64,000 nt of DNA from Endomychus coccineus (Eukaryota; Arthropoda; Insecta; Coleoptera; Endomychidae): assembly GCA_958510875.1 (NCBI GenBank), contig OY294068.1, positions 31,352,297 to 31,416,296 of the forward strand. Reading direction: 5' to 3'. Numbering within the stretch: the first letter of the stretch is position 1; each line of letters opens with the position of its first letter. The notes beneath the pieces are model-generated. The model was not told the DNA's origin and did not search any database. It worked only from the letters and a program-made list of their open reading frames with translations. Of the stretch, positions 14,401-24,100 are shown in pieces. The position numbers were made by a program, and so were the translations under genes.

Positions 14401-17400
14401 TTGGTATGTTTTTCTCTAAATACTATAGTATTTAGTAATTCTCAATGTATAATTTAAATTTCAACAGTGAAAGAAAACGAAAACCGAAATAATACAAATT
14501 TTCCTCACCTGCTGGGCTTATAGCCGCAATCATGATGGTTTTAGAATTACCACCTAAGCTATCTTTCAACAACCAAGTAAGTACGGAATCTCTATAAGGT
14601 ATGAAAAAAGATTTTCTCTGTCCGTTCGTTTCAACTGACAATTCCGCTAATGCTGAAATTACCGATCCCAAGGTAACAAGAGATTTGTTTATATGAGCCC
14701 CTTCTTTCAAACGTTGACCAGTAGCTCCAGTTGAATCGGCTCTTTCACTACCCGCCAAATCAACCAAATGTATCTGGAACAATTCCGAAGTTGATAATTT
14801 GTATGTCAGACAAATAAAACGTCAAACGTCACAAAAATTTATGTTAAAATGGTTCTATTATAGTCACCTTGGAAACAGTTTCACTAGGAACCCCATCGCA
14901 ATAGCCTGCTTGAACGAATGTGATCGTGAAAATGGCATGACTTCGGCTGCTTACATCGTTCATATTGGTTGCTGCAGTTGTGCGATGTGAATTTCCTCTG
15001 GAACATATTTTTCGATGAAACAACAATTGGAGTAAATATACCAAAATAGAATATTATGAATTATTTTTATATTTATTAAATGTGGCATTAGTTATTTCAT
15101 ATCCTTCCGTTGGTACATATCGGCTACCAAAAATAAAAATAAGGCAATTTAGTTAAAACCAGAACTGGTGTTGTGCTACTTGCCGTACAGTATAATCAAT
15201 TATGTTAAACTCTTGAATTTATTTGAATGATCAAAACAACATGAATAGTTCTCCAGTTTGCAGGCAAACATTTTACTGTACAAGTCCCAAGAGATTCTTG
15301 ACATTGCAAGGCTCATGTCGTATGAAAACCGCTGCCCGGTCGGATTAGTCGAAGAATTTGAAAAAATTTTTACACAGACACGAAATTTGTTAATAAATAA
15401 GAGTCTATGTGTTACTTATACTTTAAGACCACAATGTACTGACACTTGTATGGTCCAGGAACTGTGCTCACACATGTGTTGAATAATATCATGTTAGTAA
15501 CATTCTATCAGACTAAAATCTTGATAGATGAAGATCACTTTGAAAGAGTGTGTTATTTGACAGTGAAATATTCTTAGAGCGATAAAACAATAGAGTAGAC
15601 GGCTGGTGACGAAATGTGGTATGGAAAGATTCTTAACATCTATTCTTAATGGGGAATTCAAAGGGGTCTGGGGTCTAAGCCTAATTTTTTACAGATTTTG
15701 CCACCTAAGCTTTACTTGTCACTATTTGTAATCTTAGATGATGTTTCCAATAACGTAATGACGATCCACTGTACGTTGTTTCACCAACTTGCCATAAAAT
15801 GAAGATTTTGAAATTTTTTCGTGCGGCGGAAACAAACTTGATATCAATATTTTTGTCTGAAAAATTACGTAAATGGATGATGAATATCGCGTTTACTAAT
15901 TAAATTGATTAGTTTTTTGACTCATTGATTAAACTCACTAAAATTTCCCGATCTCTGATACTGACAATTTGAAGTGATATGGTCCCTGCCCTTGTTATGT
16001 TTCTCTAAAGAACGTTTTTCATATCTGGAAATCCCGTTGTCCACCATGCTACTTCACAACCTTTCAAATATGATTGGTCGCTGGGCTCAAGGTTGAGGCA
16101 TATACTCGATTTGCCTCCAGTGAACTATTGAGCTGGATTTCATGACTTTGGTTGGTTGGTTGCATATTCTATGTGTGTGAAGTGAATACTTTACTTATTC
16201 TTTGAAAACAGTAAGTATATTCAAACCTCATTTTTCTCGCAATATTTGAAGTTTGTTAAATTAAGTATGATTGAATAATATTTTATTTGTTGGCTTGATT
16301 TGTATGATAAGGCACTGCCGACGACCTTGCTTACCTGGAGGAGTCGCCACTGTTGTAGTGTGCCTCTCCCACTGGAGATTCCCCAATACTAGTCTGAAAT
16401 ACTTCTCAACTCAAGTTGAGATATCATGTTCTAATTTGAATTGCAACTATTCATAATGATTGAATATGATGGAATATTTGGATATAGCATTTTACTTTTT
16501 ATAATGGCACAGCGTTATATGTTTGAAACATCCTATAAATTGATAGATTGAAATTTACCTGTCCATGCATTCTTGAATGTGACCATAATTGGTTACAAGG
16601 CAAGTTGTTAATCCCTGTACATATGGTCCCTTCTTTGGATGTTCTCGAACTTTTAGAGATGTATTATCTCTGCCTCTCAATAAGTCTGCCACTCTTTCTT
16701 GATATATTTCAAGATAGCTAACTTCTACTCTATGAGTGGTTCCCCGTCTAGAATTTTCATACATTCGATCGAATAATGCTTTGCATATTCTTGGAATCAA
16801 GCCTTGGTTATCCTGAAATGAGAGAATGAGTGTGAATTATTAATTCTCAGACACCTCTATTTAGCTAGTGTTCTAAACAAAAATTGAAATCATTAATAGA
16901 TTTCCCTACGAATCGATTCATAAAATATGATTATTAATACACTCACAGGTGAACCCATCATTGTGAATGTTTTCCCACTTCCAGTTTGTCCATATGCGAA
17001 AACACATGCATTATATCCTTCAAAAGCACAATCTACCACTTCAGTTCCCAAATCATTGTAAACTTTTTCTTGAGAAGCATAGTTTGTTGATTGTCCATTG
17101 TGTGACCAGTAAGAATAATCAAATGTGAATTCTTTATAACGAATATTTTCATCTCTAACATTGGCCTAAAAAGATACAAACATACATACTGCATAACTGT
17201 AATTTTGACCTCTACCCTATTTCAATTTTTGTTAACAGCAGAATTACCTTGCTATTTAAAATTCCAGTTGTTTTTTCTCTCATCTGTATTATCAATTCAG
17301 CCTGCATATCAAGTTCCCTTGAATTAAGAAAAAAAATAAGTTCAATGATCCTGTTAGGTATCTCATTTAGATGATTGTAAATATACCTTTGATTGAAGGG

Positions 17401-17433
17401 CCGCACTCGTACGGCTACTTTCACAGAAGCCAT
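2490..17433 (-). CDS. Klp98A: Kinesin-3 motor of the KIF16B/Klp98A type, 3' end outside window
   Basis: Plus-end microtubule motor. Family members carry early endosomes and bind PI3P through a C-terminal PX domain. Exons, 5' to 3': 17433-17387, 17317-17248, 17165-16947, 16812-16559, 14997-14868, 14773-14509, 14300-14095, 14042-13866, 11276-11050, 10991-10869, 10803-10629, 8344-8207, 8142-8008, 7916-7800, 7682-7459, 5167-4891, 2669-2490. They sum to 2,964 nt (988 codons) with every junction in phase. The start reads [16 protein letters not shown]. The motor domain has P-loop GQTGSGKT (about residues 98-105), switch [11 protein letters not shown] (208-217) and switch II DLAGSE (245-250). The neck continues as [13 protein letters not shown]. 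An FHA domain lies at about 445-540, followed by charged coiled coil (about 575-840) and an acidic linker (exon 16). No PX domain is present, so one or more 3' exons must lie below base 1. A further phase-0 exon hidden in the large introns cannot be excluded. Motor and FHA spacing identify the KIF16B group strongly. Confidence 0.93.
2750..4070. other. Intron 16 of Klp98A, AT-rich, no gene seen
   Basis: No coding segment with usable splice sites is seen between the last visible kinesin exon and the transposon at 4072. The stretch is AT-rich, with simple T and A runs only. Confidence 0.5.
4072..4815 (-). mobile_element. Internally deleted Tc1/mariner-like element with about 60-bp TIRs
   Basis: Ends are TA-CCGGGATATC...GATATCCCGG-TA, consistent with a TA target duplication. 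The terminal inverted repeats run about 60 bp and include CTTGGTCAAGGGTGGTTGTG. A minus-strand ORF (4679-4269) begins with the N-terminal DNA-binding region of a DUF4817-type transposase ([17 protein letters not shown]) and then jumps into the shifted 3' end of the transposase gene. All catalytic sequence is deleted. It lies in kinesin intron 16. Transposition would need an enzyme supplied elsewhere. Confidence 0.85.
5209..5520 (+). repeat. Tandem repeat of about 155 bp, two copies
   Basis: The block with GTGATCGGCGACTTTG and AACCCCCGAGAGCCAG recurs at about 5217 and 5372. It belongs to the same family as the repeats at 9265-10020 and 43690-44280, which share the GATCAGCGACCC core. It lies just beyond kinesin exon 16, in the intron between exons 15 and 16. 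Confidence 0.8.
5615..6907 (+). mobile_element. Compound Tc1/mariner-like element with broken transposase
   Basis: Same family as 4072-4815, with TA-CCCGG at the left and GATATCCCGG-TA at the right. The transposase starts at 5911, hits a frameshift/stop near 6105, and resumes at 6084-6548. The C-terminal half keeps the second catalytic region (QYDGATAHT) and the third ([14 protein letters not shown]). The segment with the first catalytic Asp is lost. The sequence normally at one end (from AATTTGTAGTTCATT to the TIR) occurs three times: inverted at 5620-5753 and direct at about 6585-6739 and 6740-6905. It lies in kinesin intron 15. Not autonomous. Confidence 0.8.
6908..7458. other. Intron sequence of Klp98A, nothing recognised
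   Basis: Lies between the compound transposon and kinesin exon 15. A weak transposase-like patch cannot be excluded, but no frame holds together. Confidence 0.4.
8400..9260. other. Klp98A intron 11, proximal part; fragment of a TIR element
   Basis: The sequence GCTGTTCGCTGAAA...GATGACGTCAT at about 8,849-8,885 matches the ends of the element at 19713-21950. The following 120 bp resembles that element's right end. No coding sequence is seen. Confidence 0.4.
9265..10020 (-). repeat. Degenerate tandem repeat, about 250-bp unit, three copies
   Basis: Units start near 9265, 9510 and 9785. Each has a box like GATTTGAACTACGGCGCACCTGG, then GGAATTCG/GTGAAA and GTCAGGATACCCTGAT. Read on the minus strand, they carry the AATCGTGATCAGC/GACCCC core shared with 5209-5520 and 43690-44280. 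They lie inside kinesin intron 11. Confidence 0.75.
11645..13395 (-). repeat. Long dispersed repeat, copy 2, in kinesin intron 8
   Basis: Inverted relative to the copy at 140-1860, with many substitutions and small indels, so not recent. It fills most of the 2.6-kb intron between the exons encoding the two halves of the FHA domain. It carries a (CT)n microsatellite that the other copy lacks. Confidence 0.7.
12398..12430 (+). repeat. (CT)n microsatellite
   Basis: About 16 CT dinucleotides with one interruption (CCCT). Confidence 0.9.
14998..16558. other. Klp98A intron 4, no gene seen
   Basis: A 1.56-kb intron between the exons before and at switch I. It has only short fortuitous ORFs and no recognised repeat. 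Confidence 0.5.
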
Positions 17434-18175
17434 TATGAGTGGAATAAAATCACTGTTTATTGAAATTAAATAATACAATCCATTTCAAATTCCTAAACAT
17501 TTGATTACATTATAATACAATAGCTTCCATAAAAACAAACGTCACTCTGACACAACTCATCAAAAAAATAAACAAACAGTTCTCTATGACTAACTAAGGA
17601 GTATGGACAAAGAATAATTAGACCTTGTATTCTGTGGTATAGATGCACATAAAGTAGCTGTAGCTTGATATCATTCAAGACCTAATCTTTATAAATCTTT
17701 AAGATGTCAGTTTGTTCTTGAATATTACAGAGTAATAATGACAATCGTTTGTAATTGAATTTATAAAACAACATTATTATACACTGACCGCTAAAAAATT
17801 TATTATAGATGTCAGTGGTACAATCAAATATGTTAAAAGTACAGAACATCTCTTAATGATAACATATTTGAGTTCATTAAACACCTCTCTGTGGCAAAAC
17901 TGAAAATATTATACTGTAGTTCAAAATGTTATTGTCTGCCAAACAGAAACGTCATTGTGACAGTTAAATTACATGTGGTCTTCTCATTGTTGTTTATCAC
18001 AAGATTTATTATTTATACCTCGTTAATTGTTCAGTTTCGTTCTTGTTCGACATAACGTTCTTTGAAACTTTTCAGCTATTATGTTAAGCTTAACAAAAGA
18101 TTTTCATACCGACTCCACATATATTTTTTAAATTCATATCGCTTAGAAAACAAACATCTGTATTTAAAGCTAAAA
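17434..18175. promoter_or_regulatory. Shared divergent promoter interval between Klp98A and ZFYVE26
   Basis: About 740 bp separate the two start codons, with the genes on opposite strands. Both promoters and both 5' UTRs must lie here unless upstream noncoding exons exist. The stretch is AT-rich and I recognise no TATA box or initiator with confidence. An in-frame upstream ATG at 18062 would add 38 residues to spastizin. Confidence 0.4.
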
Positions 18176-21100
18176 ATGGAAGAACTTGGCAACCTAATTG
18201 AACATTTGTGCAACAATCCGAATCATGATCGATCGATTTCTCAGCTTTATCATTCTATAAGTTCCATAAAGTTAACAAAAGAGAATGAACCTCAACTGAA
18301 TGAAATTCTTCCAATGTTATGTGAGTTATTGAAGATAAAAATAGTTAGAAGAGACAGTGTATATTTATCTTTAATTGCAAAAGGAAATTTTATCTGCCTA
18401 GACAAATTAATTGCATATGAGGCTCAAAATTATAAATTGATCCTAGAAGACCCAACATCTTTGTTTGACTTCTGTATAAAAAAACGGCATTGGTTGTTTG
18501 AAGTAATTTTTAGGTATGACACTATAGATCGACAACATCTTGATGATAATATATATAGTAAAATTGTTATGTTAAAATGTATAGAGGTTACAAATAATAT
18601 TATTGACACAGATGGTATAAAAAAGATAATATCAGAAATTGACCTCAGTAAACTGGATGAATTTTGGAGGTTTTATGTGGAAGATGTTATTAAATTGACT
18701 GATTTTGTGATATTTTGTAAACAAATTGATAATACAGTGAATGAAACTGAAGTATTCAATCAGTTGTGCACAAAGTCACTATTGGAAACTTTGTCCATGT
18801 TCATTAACTTGAATGACTCAAATTATTGGGAACCCATATCAAAAATGATTGAAGATGAAAACCATTCGAAGCAATATAGGGATGAAGGCGAGGTCTTTAC
18901 AGGATTCATTATTTTATCAGATGTAATTAAGATCATAGATCTTTGCAAAAATGAAGATATTACAAAAGCAAAATATATAAATAGTATCTTAGATGAAATA
19001 ATAGAAAAGCTACTACAAGTGAGAAATAACCGTTTATTGTTGGAAATGTTGGAAAATATATTTGTCATGCTATTTTTAAAACCATATCATATTGAAAACA
19101 CTACTAATTCAGAGTTTATTTGTGGAGAAAAAGAAATAAGGTCAATATTATTTTTATTGAAGACTGCATTTGATAAAATCAAAATTAGCAATATTTACAC
19201 CAAAGATACAGATGATCATGCACGGTTTTCGAAATTGAACAAATATTTGCATGATGCCTTATGGAGACTGGAATTGATCACAAATGTTAAGCATAGTGAG
19301 AAAGTCAAAAATAAGATAATATATTACATGATGGCACCACCAGGATCTTTAATACAAATGTGTCTGAAGCAAAACGATTTGGAAAGAGCTTTTCAAGTGA
19401 TAGAGGTAAGTCTTTTTTTCTCATATGAATGGAATAATGAAGTTGAAGGTAGAGTAAACTTGATAATTTGTATGTATGTAACTACTACTGATTATTATAT
19501 CAACATGAACCATACATTCTTATTTGTGTATTAAAGATGTAAATATATATGAAAATACTATAACTTACTGATGAAAATTAACCATAACATCTGTAGGCTA
19601 CAACGCATTATAATCATTTAATAGTAAAAACTGTGAAAATTCCAAAAATTCTGACGATAATTCCTGATCCAGAACTCAGGATCTGAATTTTCTGAATCTG
19701 AACTATTCAAATGGTCTGTTCGCTGAAATAATGAAATGACGTCATAGCTGAAGGTGATACAGTGTTGTCAAATCAGGTTTTAATGTTGTTGAGTACAACC
19801 AACCATTTGATTCAATAAACTGTGTTACAAACAATTAGGACTACTCTACTCCAGAAGTTTTTCTTTTAGTGTGATTAAAGTATAAGTTCCTTGTTTCTAT
19901 ACATATCAAAAACAAAATCCCGAGTTGAACTCTGGTTAAAATCATGTACCCTGTTGACAGTTTCTTCTAGGGCTTGCAAGTGCTTCACCTCTGCTTCGTT
20001 TCCCTGGGTTATAATTGACACTCAATGGTAAAGCTGCAGCAAGTCTGTCTAATGGCAGTGATAGAAATATGAGGTTCTTCAAAGAAATTTATACTTGGGG
20101 ATACAATTTATAGAGCACTGGATAGTAAGGGCCGAATTTAGAGGTCTGGAGGCCTCGGGCCAACAAAGGAGTAGAGGCCCCCTGGCCACAAATTATTTTC
20201 CAAATAAAATTAAAAATTTTTCAGGCGAGTTTTTCAATAAATAATTCATTGTGAAACCAAGTAAATTCTTTTAGTATTACACAAACATATAAATAAATAT
20301 AATCGAAAACAAGAAATAGCGAAAAAAAAATATCAAAGGAAAAGTTATTTAGGTACTAGTGTTTACTAGTCGGAATTGAAAAGATATTTTTTTCCGAAGT
20401 CTATTGTGGGGGCCCCTCTTTTGTGGAGGCCCCGGGGCTGTAGCCCCGGTTGCATTTAGACATTCCACTATAGCATTCGGCACCCGTCTTCAATCTGATT
20501 GGTTCATTTGAATATGCTGTCGAATTCCATAGCGGATTGTTTCGACGGTGCTCAAATCAATAGTGGGTTCTTATTTAGTTTCAAACAGCGAACGGTGCCG
20601 AATTGTGAAGTGCAATGTTGAAGCGGTGCTGAAATACAGAGTTGAATGTTACACAATATAAGCATGTACTATGCCGAATACTTTTCTATGTAATGCATAT
20701 TTAAACTTTTTTCTCAAAACTTGTTATTTTGTTTTTAAAATTTGCATAAATATCTAGTTAATTTAAAATTAACGTATACTTTTTCATACAATTGTAAGTG
20801 ATAAACACTCATGTAGGTATACATAGCTTTTATTTTTCATACTATAAAAACATGAATGTAAACATTGAATATGGCAGAAGTTAGAGGCGAATACAAAAAA
20901 AAACATTTTTTAATGGTTCATGCCATGACTTTTTGCATTCGGACGATTTTTAGCTACATTTTCCGCTAAGTTGCGGGTCCTTTTCTTGCATGAAGTTTCA
21001 GCTTTGGCAGATCGGCCACAAGGAAGTCTCTTACACCCTCTGGTCATCCCCAGTTTTCTTCTACTTAATGTTGTTGGTTGAACTTTAATATTCAAATTTG

Positions 21101-24100
21101 TTTTGTGCCTTAATGCTAAGGAACTTCCCGCAGTCCCGAAAAGTTTTGGGTTCTATAGATTTTAATCTCTGTAAAACTTTCCTTTCAGTAAACTGTGAAA
21201 TACCAAAACTAATATGGTGTTGTTGCATATATAAAAAAAATTCGTTGTAAACCTCCATTAGACTGGTCATCCGTGTGAACATATTCTTTCGAAATTTCTA
21301 GAGGATCATCACCTAAATTCAAAGCATTTGACGTAATATCCGTTGAGTCGAGGGTCAAAGTAGATTCTTCTACGTTTTCTTAGTACTTTCAGGTTTCACC
21401 AATGGCATATAAAAAGACATCGCTCCATTTCAGCACCACTTAAACATTACACTTCAGAATTCAGCACCGTAAGCAGCTAGAAGCTGAATTACAATCCACT
21501 CTCGATTTAGGCACCGTCGGAACAATCCGCTATGGGATTCGGCAGCATATTTAAAAGAACCAATGAGGTTGAAGACGGGTGCCGAATGCTATAGTGGAAT
21601 GTCTAAATGCGCACCGCTTACCCTCCCCTAAATCCGGCCATGTGGATAGTGGCTTCGACATTTTCGGACTTCACATGACGTAAATGTCTAATTAGTTCTG
21701 AAAAGCACTGGTTACATACTTCGGAAGTTCAATTCTATTAAGATTTAGATTCACAACAAATATTCGAATTGTCAAGTCAATTGAATGAATTAGATTAATT
21801 ATCCGGCAACCCTGTAAGGGGTTGCCAACTGTTAAAATATTCCTGGTTTGACGTAAATAGCGCAGCACTTATTTGAGGGAATCGTTCTAATTGATTACTA
21901 GCACAAAGTTACAGAACATGATGTCATTTCTTTTTTTCGGCAAACAGACTATAAACAAAGAATATTGGAAACACTTTTTATTAGTTTTTATAGGTACATT
22001 ACTCAAAACATACCTTAGTTTGAAAATGTAGGTCATCTCAACATGATGATGACCATGATTAGTCTAAATTAGCTAGGCGAATGCAACACATTTATCATCT
22101 TAGGGTTCTCAAAGATTTTTCAAGCCTCCCATAATAGTATAATTCATAACTTGTTGGTTCATACTCTATAATTTTCCCATTCTTGTCATGATAAACTCCT
22201 ACTGGATTTTGTGCAAAGAATTCTTTTATCTGTTCTAATCGTTCTCTTGGTCTGCAGAACATGCATCGAAAACAGCAGCAACACCACCCTGACAATAACA
22301 GAACAAAGTATAGGTTATTTTTATTTATAGTGAATTTTAAGTAAAAAAGTTCCCATAAACCATTTTAAAACGCTCTGTTTTCGATATACAGGTAGCAAAG
22401 TCTTTTTTTTTTTGGGTTTTTTCAAAAATTTAGAAAATGGTTTGACATAAGTGAGTTTTGGGACAGATTAATGTACCTTGGATAGTAGACTTCCGCGGAC
22501 AGCTAATCTTGAAAAATCTTGTCTTCCGGATGGATTCCGCGTCACAATAGCTCGACTTGATGCCGACGTTTCGCCAACCATTACAGGTGGCATCTTCAGG
22601 GCAGGCTTGAGGCTTGAACTGAAAACAGTTTCAGTTGGCGAAACGTCGGCATCAAGTCGAGCTATTGTGACGCGGAATCCATCCGGAAGACAAGATTTTT
22701 CAAGATTAATGTACCTTAGGAACAAGCTTTTTCACATAATAAGTTGTTTTAAAATTTAATCAGTGTCGTAGTTATGGGTTAGCCTTACAATTTTAACAAA
22801 AAAAGTAGTACGCCACTGAGGTTTTCGATCTACATATATTTTTCGAATAGCCTGGTCAAGTCTATATGAAAAAGCTCTCTAGAGATTTTCCAGGAGCGGT
22901 ATTGATGGTTAAAGCAGGCTGGCGCGACTAACCATTCTGCGAGAATATCAATTTCCAGCCGGCTAGGTCACCGGATTTAACTGCCCCTATGGGGCTTTTT
23001 AAAGGTCAGAGTATACAAAGAAAAGCCACGAATCCTAAATGAACTTGAAATGAAAATTCGTGATAAAATCGAAGCTATTCCCGTTGCTATCCTTCAACGT
23101 AATGTCTAATTTGGTGCATCGCTTGCACAAGTTCCTTGACAACAACTGAAGTCATTTATTACATTCAATACTTCACTATATAATCCCCCATTCTTGCTAA
23201 ATAGTATGTCTATTTTATTTTTTTATTTATGCCGTTCAAAAATAGTCCACTCATTTTGCCGCTCTCTGTATTTACTCACTATCATGATGAATTTTGAATC
23301 TTACCTCTATGGCACCATAAAGGTATTGCTATTATCAAATAAACCCCTAACCAAATAAGACATATCTTAAATATTCTAGCAGCAAACTTCTTCGTGTTAA
23401 CTTTACTTGGTTTTTTCAAAATACATATTAAGGCCTCTGAACCTGCAATTAATCATTCCAATTAACTGAGTATTTATGTCAAGAAGAACAGCGAAGTGAT
23501 TTTGATTTAAATCCTTTCATGCAAGACGATTTCCGATGGGAACAGACTATGAAAATATCTATAGAAAAGGGACCTTCCTACAATGTTCTAGAAAGGTCAA
23601 CGAATTCGTAAGTTTGACATCACCAAAGGAGAATATAATCTAGTGTTACGGAGCTCCAAACGAAGAAACAGTACTCCAGAACTGGTCGAATCTGGGCTTT
23701 GTAGAGCATAAAGAGCTACTGGAGTGTGAAGGCTGCATTGAAACCATATACCTATTACCCTAAGGAGACAGAATTGTTTACATTTAAACACGATCAGACA
23801 TTGCCAAAATTTCGGGAAACTCTGACCGCTATACATTACAAGTATGGCCGTATGGAATGTGCTGTTGCCGGATTAGTTGTTCTGTGTGCCAGATTGAGAT
23901 TTGTAATTATTATAAAAACGTCCATAGCATTATTTATTGGTTATTTTAGAAGCAATACTGTTGAAATGTCGTTTTCTCTGAAAAATATTCCATAATTTAT
24001 GGTAACCTGGAATATACAATCGAATTATAGAATATTTAAATTTTAAAATATAGAACTATTCCATTCCATTGCATCATTTGTTCAGAAAGCGACAACGCCG

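Larger units (their letters stand above)
19713..21950. mobile_element. TIR element carrying two nested insertions, in ZFYVE26 intron 1
   Basis: The left end GTCTGTTCGCTGAAA...GAAATGACGTCAT is mirrored at the right end by ATGATGTCATTTC...CGGCAAACAGAC. Both flank unrelated repeat sequence. A related end occurs at about 8,849. No transposase is seen in the outer part. Confidence 0.5.

Noticed and set aside
15258..15482. Plus-strand 74-codon ORF in kinesin intron 4
   Set aside because: Antisense within an intron, no recognisable domain, and no regulatory or splice context.
22478..22759. Overlapping ORFs on both strands with the same peptide (VTIARLDADVS...)
   Set aside because: The shared peptide is a consequence of the perfect inverted repeat, not of coding. 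No gene is supported.
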